From Acanthosoma haemorrhoidale (taxonomy: Eukaryota > Arthropoda > Insecta > Hemiptera > Acanthosomatidae), in contig OV884011.1 of the NCBI GenBank assembly GCA_930367205.1, positions 104,337,139 through 104,401,138 of the forward strand: 64,000 nucleotides of DNA, read 5' to 3'. The translations under genes and the position numbers were made by a program. Shown here piece after piece: positions 46,801-48,943 of this stretch. The stretch's first letter is position 1. Every line of letters begins with the position of its first letter. Under the pieces are notes generated by a model, which was not told the DNA's origin, did not search any database, and saw only the letters and a list, made by a program, of their open reading frames with translations.

Positions 46801-48943
46801 AGTTAATAATACTTTAATTAATAACATGGTTGATTTTTTTTTCTTTCTAAGCTTACTGCCTTCTCTCCAAGAGAACTTTTCGTCTGTAACCTTTCTTTTG
46901 ACCCCAGGTTAAGAACCTTTGAAATCCTTTCCCGCCTTTGGATGGTGGAATCCGGTTAAATAGCTTATTTTATGATGCCCATATTTAGCATATTCTTTAT
47001 ATTCAATAAATATGGAAATTTTGCTGTGATTGAAATAAGAGATGAAGGTGTTTGTTGTTGGCCCTAAGAGCACTTCTTACAAACTCTCAATCTATACCAT
47101 AATGATATACCTCTCTTTTTACCTCTAAAGGCCTGATGTCGAAATACATTTCATGTCAAAATGTAATCCTCAAATAAATCTGGTTAACATCTACCAATCT
47201 TCCAAGCCGATTCTAGGGCTATCTATGAACTCCCATAATAATTAGGTTGATATTTTAACATTTTATATTATATCATTGATATTTGACCATTATTACAATA
47301 CAAAAAAAACTGTTTATTGGTTTTAAAATTATCATTTATTATTTAATTACATTATCTTAACATCTTTTTAGTTTCCCTATAAAGTATTGAACTCTAATTC
47401 CATAATTTATCTCCATTTTCAGTCAATAACACTATTGCTACAAAAATGCTTATCACTTTAATGGTGTAACCATTGGTGTAATAAGCCACAAAAATTACGC
47501 TTATCCTTCTATCACATAACATGAGGGAGGTTGGTGTATTTGCATTGTTGCTGCCAAAAAAAATGATTAGGCTATAGATTGAAGGTTGAAGTTTGTTCTA
47601 GTTTAATGACTTTTTTTAACATAAAGTAAGGCCCAAAGAAATGATGGTGTTATGAAGGAAAAAAAAGTAGCCATACTGAAAATGTCAAAATTATTGACCA
47701 AAGAAAAAAGACGGCCAGGATTTGAACTGAGGACTTTCTTATTTGCCCAGGCGCTCATGTCTCTCTGATGCTCCAGAAGTCGGACGACAGTAGCTAATAA
47801 AAATAGGTATTAACATGTCTTTTATTTAACGTTTATCTCAAATGGAAGAGCACCTAACCACAGATCAGGAAGTTGCGTATTTGAATCCCAGGCCTGTCTT
47901 TGGCTAATTATTATTAAGTGGGATTACAAACCTCGACTACTAAACATTCCTACAATTTATGATCTGATTTTTCTTCTGTAATTACACCATCATATTAAAA
48001 ATAAGTTTAATTTGTTATATAGGGTAGATTTTAACACCAAAAAAATATTACCTTTGAAAAAGTGTTCTGTCTCTATTTTCCATAAATGTTCTTGATTTAT
48101 TTTTTAGAGTTTATTTTGCAATAAAAATAGCTTTATAATAAAGTAAATTAGGGGCTGTTTCCTATAAATGTTGTTTAGATTATTTGATTGTAAAGTAAAC
48201 AGTAAAATATGCAGGAGCAGCACAGATACTCCAACTTCATATACCCTCAACCAATGATGTTTACTCTGAAAAAAAATCATGAACATACATTTTGGGAAAT
48301 ATTTTTTGTTTGATTTATCACATGACTATTTTCATCATAAAATGAGACAGAAAAAAAAGTGTATATCTAACACACACCAATAACCTGCCATTAAAGTGTT
48401 TAGCTGTTTCCTATAACAATTGGTTGATATGCTGCTTGTGTTTTGCACAGTTGCATTCACTGACTGATCATTAATATGTGTTAGACAGACAGGGCGCCGC
48501 CGCCGCCTCCCAGACCTTCCGCACCAGAGCCTCCCCCGCCACTTCCGGCCAAGCCAAAGCCAACAGTCGTATCTTCCCCGGTGAGCCAGTCCTCTTCAGA
48601 GGACGACTATAAAGGCGCCTTTGACTCTGTTGCCAACTTCGAGAGCAAAAAGTCTGTGTTCGAGGGGGTTCTAGCCCAGGGACCACCCCCTCCACCGCCG
48701 CCCAAGAAGCAGCAGACGGCCCAAGACTATTTCAAGGAGGAGGCCCACATCCATAACCAGGTGCCAGCACCACCATTAAGGCTCAACAGGAACAACCCGT
48801 TTGCTGAGGACATGGAGGAAATGGCCGGAAGCGGAGGGGCCATTGTAACTACACCGTCTTCTTCTACGACTGAGGAAGGTGGAAGAGGCACAGGTGCAGA
48901 CGCTGATGGAGAGAATTCTGATGACAGTACCAATCTTAAGTAA
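7712..48943 (+). CDS. syd-1: Syd-1 / RhoGAP100F-like presynaptic scaffold (PDZ-C2-RhoGAP), multi-exon, 5' end not found
   Basis: Spliced gene. Exons: 7712-7810, 8241-8411, 9955-10110, 10269-10465, 14483-14669, 14841-14969, 16623-16791, 16931-17092, 17244-17379, 18385-18506, 19706-19842, 22567-22829, 25205-25746, 26465-26596, 26741-26943, 28217-28382, 30277-30417, 30519-30638, 33542-33702, 33834-34032, then alternative C-terminal exons, then 48485-48943. All borders are AG/GT and phases match; with the 68-nt exon the sum is 4,119 nt (1,372 codons plus stop). Domains in partial numbering: PDZ about 95-180, hexapeptide array 586-782, C2 about 840-985, RhoGAP about 991-1196, proline-rich tail 1221-1372. 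This order is that of fly Syd-1, which organises active zones together with neurexin and liprin-alpha (family knowledge). The start codon is unassigned: ATG 7784 (MVVQPDFRK) is a possible internal start, but the frame is open upstream of it to the 7712 acceptor. Confidence 0.93.
7811..8240 (+). other. syd-1: syd-1 intron (430 nt)
   Basis: GT-AG intron between two phase-0 exons. AT-rich; nothing else seen. A 149-codon opposite-strand open reading spanning it covers the 7712 exon and has no recognisable protein character. Confidence 0.85.
8241..8411 (+). CDS. syd-1: syd-1 exon 2
   Basis: Acceptor ctgcag before 8241, donor gtgaaa after 8411; 171 nt, phase 0 to 0, residues 34-90. It encodes [18 protein letters not shown] followed by a charged and Ala/Gln-rich segment ([17 protein letters not shown]), immediately before the PDZ domain. 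No catalytic motif is visible. The match to the pre-PDZ block of insect Syd-1 is strong. Confidence 0.92.
9325..9510 (-). mobile_element. retroposon 3' fragment ending in a (GAA)n tail
   Basis: A GC-richer stretch reads on the minus strand as [31 protein letters not shown] and LGGIQQ, followed by a (GAA/TTC)n run at about 9327-9350. A complex body ending in a simple trinucleotide tail is the typical look of a LINE or SINE 3' end. The family is not determined; no target-site duplication was established. Confidence 0.4.
9327..9350. repeat. (TTC)n microsatellite
   Basis: Seven to eight uninterrupted ttc units, abutting the retroposon-like fragment and probably its tail. Confidence 0.9.
9512..9532. 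repeat. (TA)n microsatellite
   Basis: About ten uninterrupted TA units inside a syd-1 intron. Confidence 0.9.
9955..10110 (+). CDS. syd-1: syd-1 exon 3 (first half of PDZ domain)
   Basis: Acceptor tttcag before 9955, donor gtgagt after 10110; 156 nt, phase 0 to 0, residues 91-142. It contains [20 protein letters not shown], where TLGLYI occupies the carboxylate-binding GLGF-type loop of a PDZ domain, followed by [18 protein letters not shown]. In fly Syd-1 the PDZ domain is reported to contact the neurexin tail (established knowledge); here it is inferred from sequence only. Confidence 0.95.
10269..10465 (+). CDS. syd-1: syd-1 exon 4 (second half of PDZ domain)
   Basis: Acceptor ttctag before 10269, donor gtgcaa after 10465; 197 nt, phase 0 start, two bases carried over, residues 143-207. 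[20 protein letters not shown] and [17 protein letters not shown] complete the PDZ fold (the GD-I-L-x-VN strand and the following alpha helix). The carried AG plus T of the next exon gives Ser. Confidence 0.95.
10466..14482 (+). other. syd-1: syd-1 intron (4.0 kb)
   Basis: GT-AG intron carrying two carried-over bases. GC-richer patches at about 11030-11110 and 11270-11500 look like old repeat fragments but were not classified. A 127-codon open reading (13367-13750) has no recognisable domain. A 48-nt splice-bounded segment at 12361-12408 is out of frame. Confidence 0.85.
14483..14669 (+). CDS. syd-1: syd-1 exon 5 (Ser/Pro-rich linker)
   Basis: Acceptor tttgcag before 14483, donor gtcagt after 14669; 187 nt, completing the split Ser codon and then phase 0. 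It encodes [20 protein letters not shown] and ends with [14 protein letters not shown]. Low-complexity, probably disordered linker between PDZ and C2. Assignment rests on phase continuity and on GC content higher than the surrounding intron. Confidence 0.9.
14841..14969 (+). CDS. syd-1: syd-1 exon 6 (linker with polyproline run)
   Basis: Acceptor attgtag before 14841, donor gtgaag after 14969; 129 nt, phase 0 to 0, residues 271-313. It encodes [20 protein letters not shown] then a Tyr/Lys-rich stretch ending ESLAEK. The PPPPP run could bind an SH3 or EVH1 domain (inference). The downstream border is a modest donor but it keeps phase. Confidence 0.9.
14970..16622 (+). other. syd-1: syd-1 intron (1.65 kb)
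   Basis: GT-AG intron with phase-0 borders. It contains a tRNA-like SINE fragment (16385-16470, listed) and otherwise unclassified AT-rich sequence. Confidence 0.85.
16385..16470 (-). repeat. tRNA-derived SINE-like fragment
   Basis: On the minus strand an A-box-like aagttgagtagaag lies upstream of a B-box-like ggattccaatccaagc. The spacing is that of a pol III internal promoter. Degenerate, with no tRNA cloverleaf integrity. Confidence 0.4.
16623..16791 (+). CDS. syd-1: syd-1 exon 7 (linker)
   Basis: Acceptor ccttttag before 16623, strong donor gtaagt after 16791; 169 nt, phase 0 start, one base carried over. It encodes [32 protein letters not shown], and ends PRVEYMDN plus a split Tyr. RRMSA is a basophilic-kinase-type site (R-R-x-S), noted as an inference. 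Disordered linker. Confidence 0.9.
16931..17092 (+). CDS. syd-1: syd-1 exon 8 (Ser/Tyr/Arg-rich linker)
   Basis: Acceptor ctgtag before 16931, donor gtactt after 17092; 162 nt, first two bases complete Tyr, one base carried over. It encodes [37 protein letters not shown] and [16 protein letters not shown] resembles basophilic kinase or 14-3-3 sites (inference). Linker between PDZ and the repeat array. Confidence 0.9.
17244..17379 (+). CDS. syd-1: syd-1 exon 9 (linker)
   Basis: Acceptor tttcaag before 17244, consensus donor gtaagt after 17379; 136 nt, first two bases complete Gly, two bases (CG) carried over. It encodes [31 protein letters not shown] and HIPTLPTH. Linker sequence with no recognised fold. 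Confidence 0.9.
17380..18384 (+). other. syd-1: syd-1 intron (1.0 kb)
   Basis: GT-AG intron ending in a long pyrimidine tract (ttctttctttctcag). AT-rich; no insert recognised. Confidence 0.85.
18385..18506 (+). CDS. syd-1: syd-1 exon 10 (linker)
   Basis: Pyrimidine-rich acceptor ttctttctttctcag before 18385, donor gtaatt after 18506; 122 nt, first base completes Arg, one base carried over. It encodes [19 protein letters not shown], an acidic stretch [14 protein letters not shown] and SLTRKHR. The LRLDREST peptide already resembles the x-L-D-R-x-S/T unit that is expanded into the hexapeptide array two exons later. Confidence 0.9.
18507..19705 (+). other. syd-1: syd-1 intron (1.2 kb)
   Basis: GT-AG intron. 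Its 3' half carries one copy of a diverged interspersed repeat (listed at 19180-19470). Confidence 0.85.
19180..19470 (+). repeat. diverged interspersed repeat, copy A
   Basis: Matches 41860-42150 over about 290 bases with many substitutions and small indels. Shared landmarks in the same order: gatgaatta, ttaaattg/ttaaactg plus gagaagg/gaggagg, gattggga, ctggtattat/ctagtattat, gtcatgat, and gatccaa(a/g)gaagtattgg. All frames are broken. The family is unknown. Confidence 0.6.
19706..19842 (+). CDS. syd-1: syd-1 exon 11 (linker)
   Basis: Acceptor gttgcag before 19706, consensus donor gtaagt after 19842; 137 nt, first two bases complete Asp, then phase 0. It encodes [35 protein letters not shown] and [11 protein letters not shown]. 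Linker sequence; phase continuity on both sides supports it. Confidence 0.9.
20540..21090 (+). mobile_element. possible LINE reverse-transcriptase C-terminal fragment (decayed)
   Basis: The + strand readings, broken by stops, resemble the end of a non-LTR retrotransposon ORF2: [31 protein letters not shown], then [12 protein letters not shown], comparable with the S-F-F-x-R-x-x-x-x-W-N-x-L-P ending common in those proteins. Several stops and frameshifts. The family is uncertain. Confidence 0.35.
21324..21383. repeat. perfect 30-bp tandem duplication
   Basis: Two adjacent identical 30-bp copies (agccttccagtattactcat followed by ttatgcagtt-type end), the first at 21324-21353 and the second at 21354-21383. 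No substitution between copies, so it is recent. Confidence 0.95.
22567..22829 (+). CDS. syd-1: syd-1 exon 12 (start of LDRHS hexapeptide array)
   Basis: Acceptor ttctag before 22567, donor gtaatt after 22829; 263 nt, phase 0 start, two bases (AG) carried over. After [18 protein letters not shown] and a Ser/Thr run, ten consecutive six-residue units of form [HS]-[ST]-x-[LI]-[DE]-R run from residue 586, for example [18 protein letters not shown]. The intron splits the last Arg codon of this block, and the array resumes in register in exon 13. Synonymous codons vary between units, so these copies are older than those in exon 13. Confidence 0.9.
22830..25204 (+). other. syd-1: syd-1 intron (2.4 kb) inside the repeat array
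   Basis: GT-AG intron splitting an Arg codon of one hexapeptide unit. It contains a pogo/Tigger-like terminal repeat (listed) and otherwise AT-rich sequence. Confidence 0.85.
23216..23290 (+). mobile_element. pogo/Tigger-like transposon terminal fragment
   Basis: The sequence beginning acagtagagtcccgattacc, with gataactgaaaaataaccat downstream, resembles the terminal inverted repeats of pogo/Tigger elements (CAGT-x-G-A-x-x-C-C-x-G-A-T-T-A-x-C-C). A matching opposite terminus was not found in the intron, so it is a fragment or an unresolved MITE. Confidence 0.45.
25205..25746 (+). CDS. syd-1: syd-1 exon 13 (main hexapeptide array)
   Basis: Acceptor tttcag before 25205, donor gttagt after 25746; 542 nt, first base completes Arg, one base carried over. 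Twenty-two hexads (residues 644-775) alternate between H-type and S-type units, giving a 12-residue supra-unit such as [12 protein letters not shown]. The array ends at ALMDRHSAS and is followed by [20 protein letters not shown], a likely helical segment, and KPRSPPSL. Each H-type unit offers R-H-[ST] and each S-type R-S-S-[TM], so multisite phosphorylation is conceivable (inference). The long opposite-strand and out-of-frame open readings here are by-products of the 18-nt periodicity. Confidence 0.92.
25747..26464 (+). other. syd-1: syd-1 intron (718 nt)
   Basis: GT-AG intron. Slightly more complex sequence at 25790-26200 could be an old repeat; nothing identifiable. Confidence 0.85.
26465..26596 (+). 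CDS. syd-1: syd-1 exon 14 (start of C2 domain)
   Basis: Acceptor tttcag before 26465, donor gtagat after 26596; 132 nt, first two bases complete Glu, one base carried over. [18 protein letters not shown] leads into [16 protein letters not shown], the first beta strands of a C2 domain (L-x-V/L-x-x-x-x-G-R-x-L pattern). A Ser/Thr insertion follows before the next strand. Confidence 0.93.
26741..26943 (+). CDS. syd-1: syd-1 exon 15 (C2 domain core)
   Basis: Acceptor ttccag before 26741, donor gtagtg after 26943; 203 nt, first two bases complete Gly, then phase 0. [31 protein letters not shown] and [19 protein letters not shown] are typical C2 strands; FDWDETFEL is the N-P-x-W-x-E-x-F-type strand. 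The SWDP loop keeps one Asp, but the full set of calcium-binding acidic residues is not evident, so calcium dependence is uncertain. Confidence 0.95.
26944..28216 (+). other. syd-1: syd-1 intron (1.27 kb), half of it a tandem repeat
   Basis: GT-AG intron between phase-0 exons. An imperfect tandem repeat of about 280 bp occupies roughly 27370-28010 (listed). Confidence 0.85.
27370..28010. repeat. imperfect tandem repeat, period about 280 bp
   Basis: The landmark aatca(a/g)gacgtc plus an attaat/tttaat-ctgat(a/g)cctta tail occurs at 27435 and 27716 (281 apart), and its start recurs at 27993 (277 apart). Between them, both copies carry tttttaattac(c/a)a, gacaca/gaccct-ttattatt, tttatttttag and a (t/g)catgcaca/gcaaaat motif in the same order. 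About 2.3 copies, diverged. Confidence 0.7.
28217..28382 (+). CDS. syd-1: syd-1 exon 16 (end of C2, link to RhoGAP)
   Basis: Acceptor tttttag before 28217, donor gtatgt after 28382; 166 nt, phase 0 start, one base carried over. [20 protein letters not shown] and [15 protein letters not shown] complete the C2 domain (G-x-V-x-L followed by the last strand). [16 protein letters not shown] bridges to the RhoGAP domain that starts in the next exon. Confidence 0.94.
28383..30276 (+). other. syd-1: syd-1 intron (1.9 kb)
   Basis: GT-AG intron containing an imperfect 122-bp tandem repeat (listed) and a GC-richer block at 29480-29860. That block gives a 117-codon open reading on the minus strand with no recognisable domain; it may be a decayed repeat. 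Confidence 0.85.
28990..29275. repeat. imperfect tandem repeat, period about 122 bp
   Basis: Two full copies and part of a third: the motif tctgtaaa(c/g) plus ttttattttaatt recurs at 29081 and 29203 (122 apart). It is flanked in each copy by a tta(a/c)ccttg(a/g)gg-like and a tctcat(c/t)a(g/a)tgca(a)caagt-like block, and by ctcatt(c/g)aaac. Diverged copies. Confidence 0.7.
30277..30417 (+). CDS. syd-1: syd-1 exon 17 (start of RhoGAP domain)
   Basis: Acceptor gaatag before 30277, donor gtaagt after 30417; 141 nt, first two bases complete Gly, one base carried over. [14 protein letters not shown] and [20 protein letters not shown] are the canonical RhoGAP opening (F-G-x-x-L, then IP-x-I-x-x-C-x-x-x-I/V-E-x-x-G). 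The split Gly codon precedes the arginine-finger motif in the next exon. Confidence 0.96.
30519..30638 (+). CDS. syd-1: syd-1 exon 18 (RhoGAP arginine-finger exon)
   Basis: Acceptor tttgtag before 30519, donor gtaata after 30638; 120 nt, one base carried over. It encodes [20 protein letters not shown]; the Arg of GLYRLCG (about residue 1041) sits at the catalytic arginine-finger position of RhoGAPs (G-x-[FY]-R-x-x-G). [20 protein letters not shown] continues the fold. Retention of this Arg is compatible with GAP activity. Confidence 0.96.
30639..33541 (+). other. syd-1: syd-1 intron (2.9 kb)
   Basis: GT-AG intron within the RhoGAP-coding part. It contains a possible solo LTR-like segment (31169-31877). 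The rest, including 32040-32800, is unclassified AT-rich sequence. Confidence 0.85.
31169..31877 (+). mobile_element. possible solo LTR
   Basis: Begins TGTTGGGATA and ends TTATTAACA (TG...CA ends), with a TATA-like gtataaata at about 31394, a GC-richer middle (31430-31700) and an AATAAA-like signal at about 31832. Length about 709 bp. No target-site duplication is visible at the flanks, which weakens the call. Confidence 0.25.
33542..33702 (+). CDS. syd-1: syd-1 exon 19 (RhoGAP core)
   Basis: Acceptor ttttag before 33542, donor gtaatg after 33702; 161 nt, first two bases complete Gly, then phase 0. [20 protein letters not shown] is the signature L-K-x-[FY]-L-R-E-L-P-[DE]-P-L helix of RhoGAPs, keeping the conserved Lys (about residue 1081) that supports nucleotide hydrolysis in family members. 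DCLPHTNR closes the exon. Confidence 0.96.
33834..34032 (+). CDS. syd-1: syd-1 exon 20 (end of RhoGAP domain)
   Basis: Acceptor taacag before 33834, donor gtaatg after 34032; 199 nt, phase 0 start, one base (G) carried over. [20 protein letters not shown] then [15 protein letters not shown] matches the N-x-M-x-x-x-x-L-A-x-x-[FV]-x-P-x-L RhoGAP motif. Most active RhoGAPs have Asn after the Pro of F-G-P-N-L; here it is Val (about residue 1165). [16 protein letters not shown] ends the domain. The carried G can join three different acceptors downstream. Confidence 0.95.
35894..35922 (+). CDS. syd-1: syd-1 candidate 29-nt cassette microexon
   Basis: A pyrimidine-rich acceptor (tttttgtttttcag) precedes 35894 and a consensus donor gtaagt follows 35922. 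The 29 nt accept the carried G of exon 20 (G+CA = Ala) and end in phase 0, encoding [10 protein letters not shown]. It can splice in frame to 48485 (TDRAPPPPP) or to the alternative terminal segment at 40472. Both splice signals are strong, but a segment this short could arise by chance. Confidence 0.65.
37815..37895 (+). repeat. tRNA-derived SINE-like fragment
   Basis: An A-box-like tagcctaatgg is followed at pol III spacing by a degenerate B box (ggattagtttgcc). The intervening sequence is not a functional tRNA. Confidence 0.35.
38270..38400. other. cluster of TTTCATGAAA palindromes
   Basis: tttcatgaaac occurs at about 38279 and 38320, with further tttatgaaa, tttcaggaaa and tttcatgta variants over 130 bases. 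Could be tandem decay of a short repeat or heat-shock-element-like TTCnnGAA dyads. Confidence 0.4.
38850..38900 (-). repeat. tRNA-derived SINE-like fragment
   Basis: The minus strand carries gataacttctgattatagtt followed by a good B box ggattcgaatccc. The upstream part resembles the fragments at 39875-39945 and 45770-45850, so they are likely one family. Confidence 0.45.
39875..39945 (+). repeat. tRNA-derived SINE-like fragment
   Basis: agttatctgattattctttg, then a B-box-like gggtttgaatctttg. Same arrangement as 38850-38900, in opposite orientation. Confidence 0.4.
40472..40501 (+). CDS. syd-1: syd-1 candidate alternative terminal coding segment (short C-terminus)
   Basis: A strong acceptor (gttgttttttcactcag) precedes 40472. 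Joined after the 29-nt microexon (phase 0) it encodes NRKRPSSEE and a TGA stop at 40499-40501. Joined directly to exon 20 it encodes ESETSQQ and stops at 40492-40494. Either path removes the proline-rich tail. No frame is open from 40472 through to the donor at 40582, so this segment acts as a terminal or poison exon. RNA evidence is lacking. Confidence 0.4.
   Translation, partial: NRKRPSSEE
40514..40581 (+). CDS. syd-1: syd-1 candidate 68-nt exon ([14 protein letters not shown])
   Basis: The acceptor (gacttttaag) is weak, and the donor gtaagt after 40581 is consensus. The first two bases complete the carried G of exon 20 to Asp, and 22 more codons end in phase 0, giving [18 protein letters not shown] then LRRNT, which leads in frame into TDRAPPPPP at 48485. 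The peptide looks protein-like and, from unverified memory, resembles a DFY...EESSY segment in the fly C-terminus. It shares phase with the 29-nt microexon, so the two would be mutually exclusive. Confidence 0.55.
41860..42150 (+). repeat. diverged interspersed repeat, copy B
   Basis: Diverged match to 19180-19470 in the same orientation, with landmarks in the same order (see copy A). Readings of 60-87 codons on both strands here are chance products of the repeat. Confidence 0.6.
43890..43985 (+). repeat. tRNA-derived SINE-like fragment
   Basis: ttagtgccgtagtatttgga followed downstream by a B-box-like ctgaattcaaatatgg. Degenerate. Confidence 0.3.
44130..45240 (-). pseudogene. decayed copy of a multicopy arthropod gene family with a GERFHQD motif
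   Basis: Minus-strand frames, broken by several frameshifts and stops, contain in order [108 protein letters not shown] and [11 protein letters not shown]. These blocks, in this order, match a large family of uncharacterised proteins present in many copies in hemipteran and other arthropod genomes, as I remember it. Its function is unknown and it probably spreads with transposable elements. This copy cannot encode a protein. Recognition is from memory. Confidence 0.65.
45770..45850 (-). repeat. tRNA-derived SINE-like fragment
   Basis: The minus strand reads gatagagcctctgactatag with a B-box-like gggttcaagtc about 30 bases further on (A-box to B-box spacing of pol III genes). No tRNA acceptor stem. 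Confidence 0.45.
46474..46915 (+). mobile_element. possible non-autonomous hAT-like remnant
   Basis: The left end tatggtcatcaaatagggga, followed by atagtccgcatc, and the right end accccaggttaagaaccttt resemble the ends of hAT (Charlie-type) elements (G-T-G-G-T-T-C-T-C-A-A-A ... G-G-T-T-G-A-G-A-A-C-C). Heavily diverged; no target-site duplication determined. Confidence 0.3.
47708..47795 (-). repeat. tRNA-derived SINE-like fragment
   Basis: The minus strand contains cttctggagcatcagagaga and a B-box-like cagttcaaatcctggcc at tRNA-like spacing. Confidence 0.45.
47828..47905 (+). repeat. tRNA-derived SINE head, the best preserved in the window
   Basis: aaatggaagagcacctaacc, then cagatcaggaagttgcgt and tttgaatcccaggcc form A-box, anticodon-arm and B-box-like segments. 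The anticodon arm pairs only partly and no 3' acceptor half is present, so it is a SINE head and not a tRNA gene. Confidence 0.5.
48485..48943 (+). CDS. syd-1: syd-1 terminal coding exon (proline-rich tail and stop)
   Basis: Starts at 48485 after gtgttag (phase 0) or at 48489 after gacag (completing Asp from the carried G). It encodes [72 protein letters not shown] and an acidic Gly/Ser/Thr-rich end, with TAA at 48941-48943. The PPPPPRP and P7-KK runs are candidate SH3, profilin or EVH1 ligands (inference). GC content is far above the flanks, which supports coding. The polypyrimidine tract before the acceptor is poor. Confidence 0.9.
   Translation, partial: TDRAPPPPPRPSAPEPPPPLPAKPKPTVVSSPVSQSSSEDDYKGAFDSVANFESKKSVFEGVLAQGPPPPPPPKKQQTAQDYFKEEAHIHNQVPAPPLRLNRNNPFAEDMEEMAGSGGAIVTTPSSSTTEEGGRGTGADADGENSDDSTNLK

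Larger units (their letters stand above)
34033..48484 (+). other. syd-1: syd-1 intron region (14.5 kb) with alternative exons and many repeats
   Basis: From the exon 20 donor to the terminal exon acceptors. It holds the 29-nt and 68-nt candidate exons, an alternative terminal segment, at least six tRNA-like SINE fragments, copy B of the interspersed repeat, a degenerate gene-family relic (44130-45240) and a possible hAT remnant (46474-46915). Stretches 34033-35893, 35923-37800, 40582-41850 and 42160-43880 are otherwise AT-rich with nothing recognised. Confidence 0.85.

Noticed and set aside
47828..47905. A functional tRNA gene
   Set aside because: A-box and B-box are present, but the anticodon arm is imperfect and no 3' acceptor strand or cloverleaf closure is visible; better read as a SINE head.
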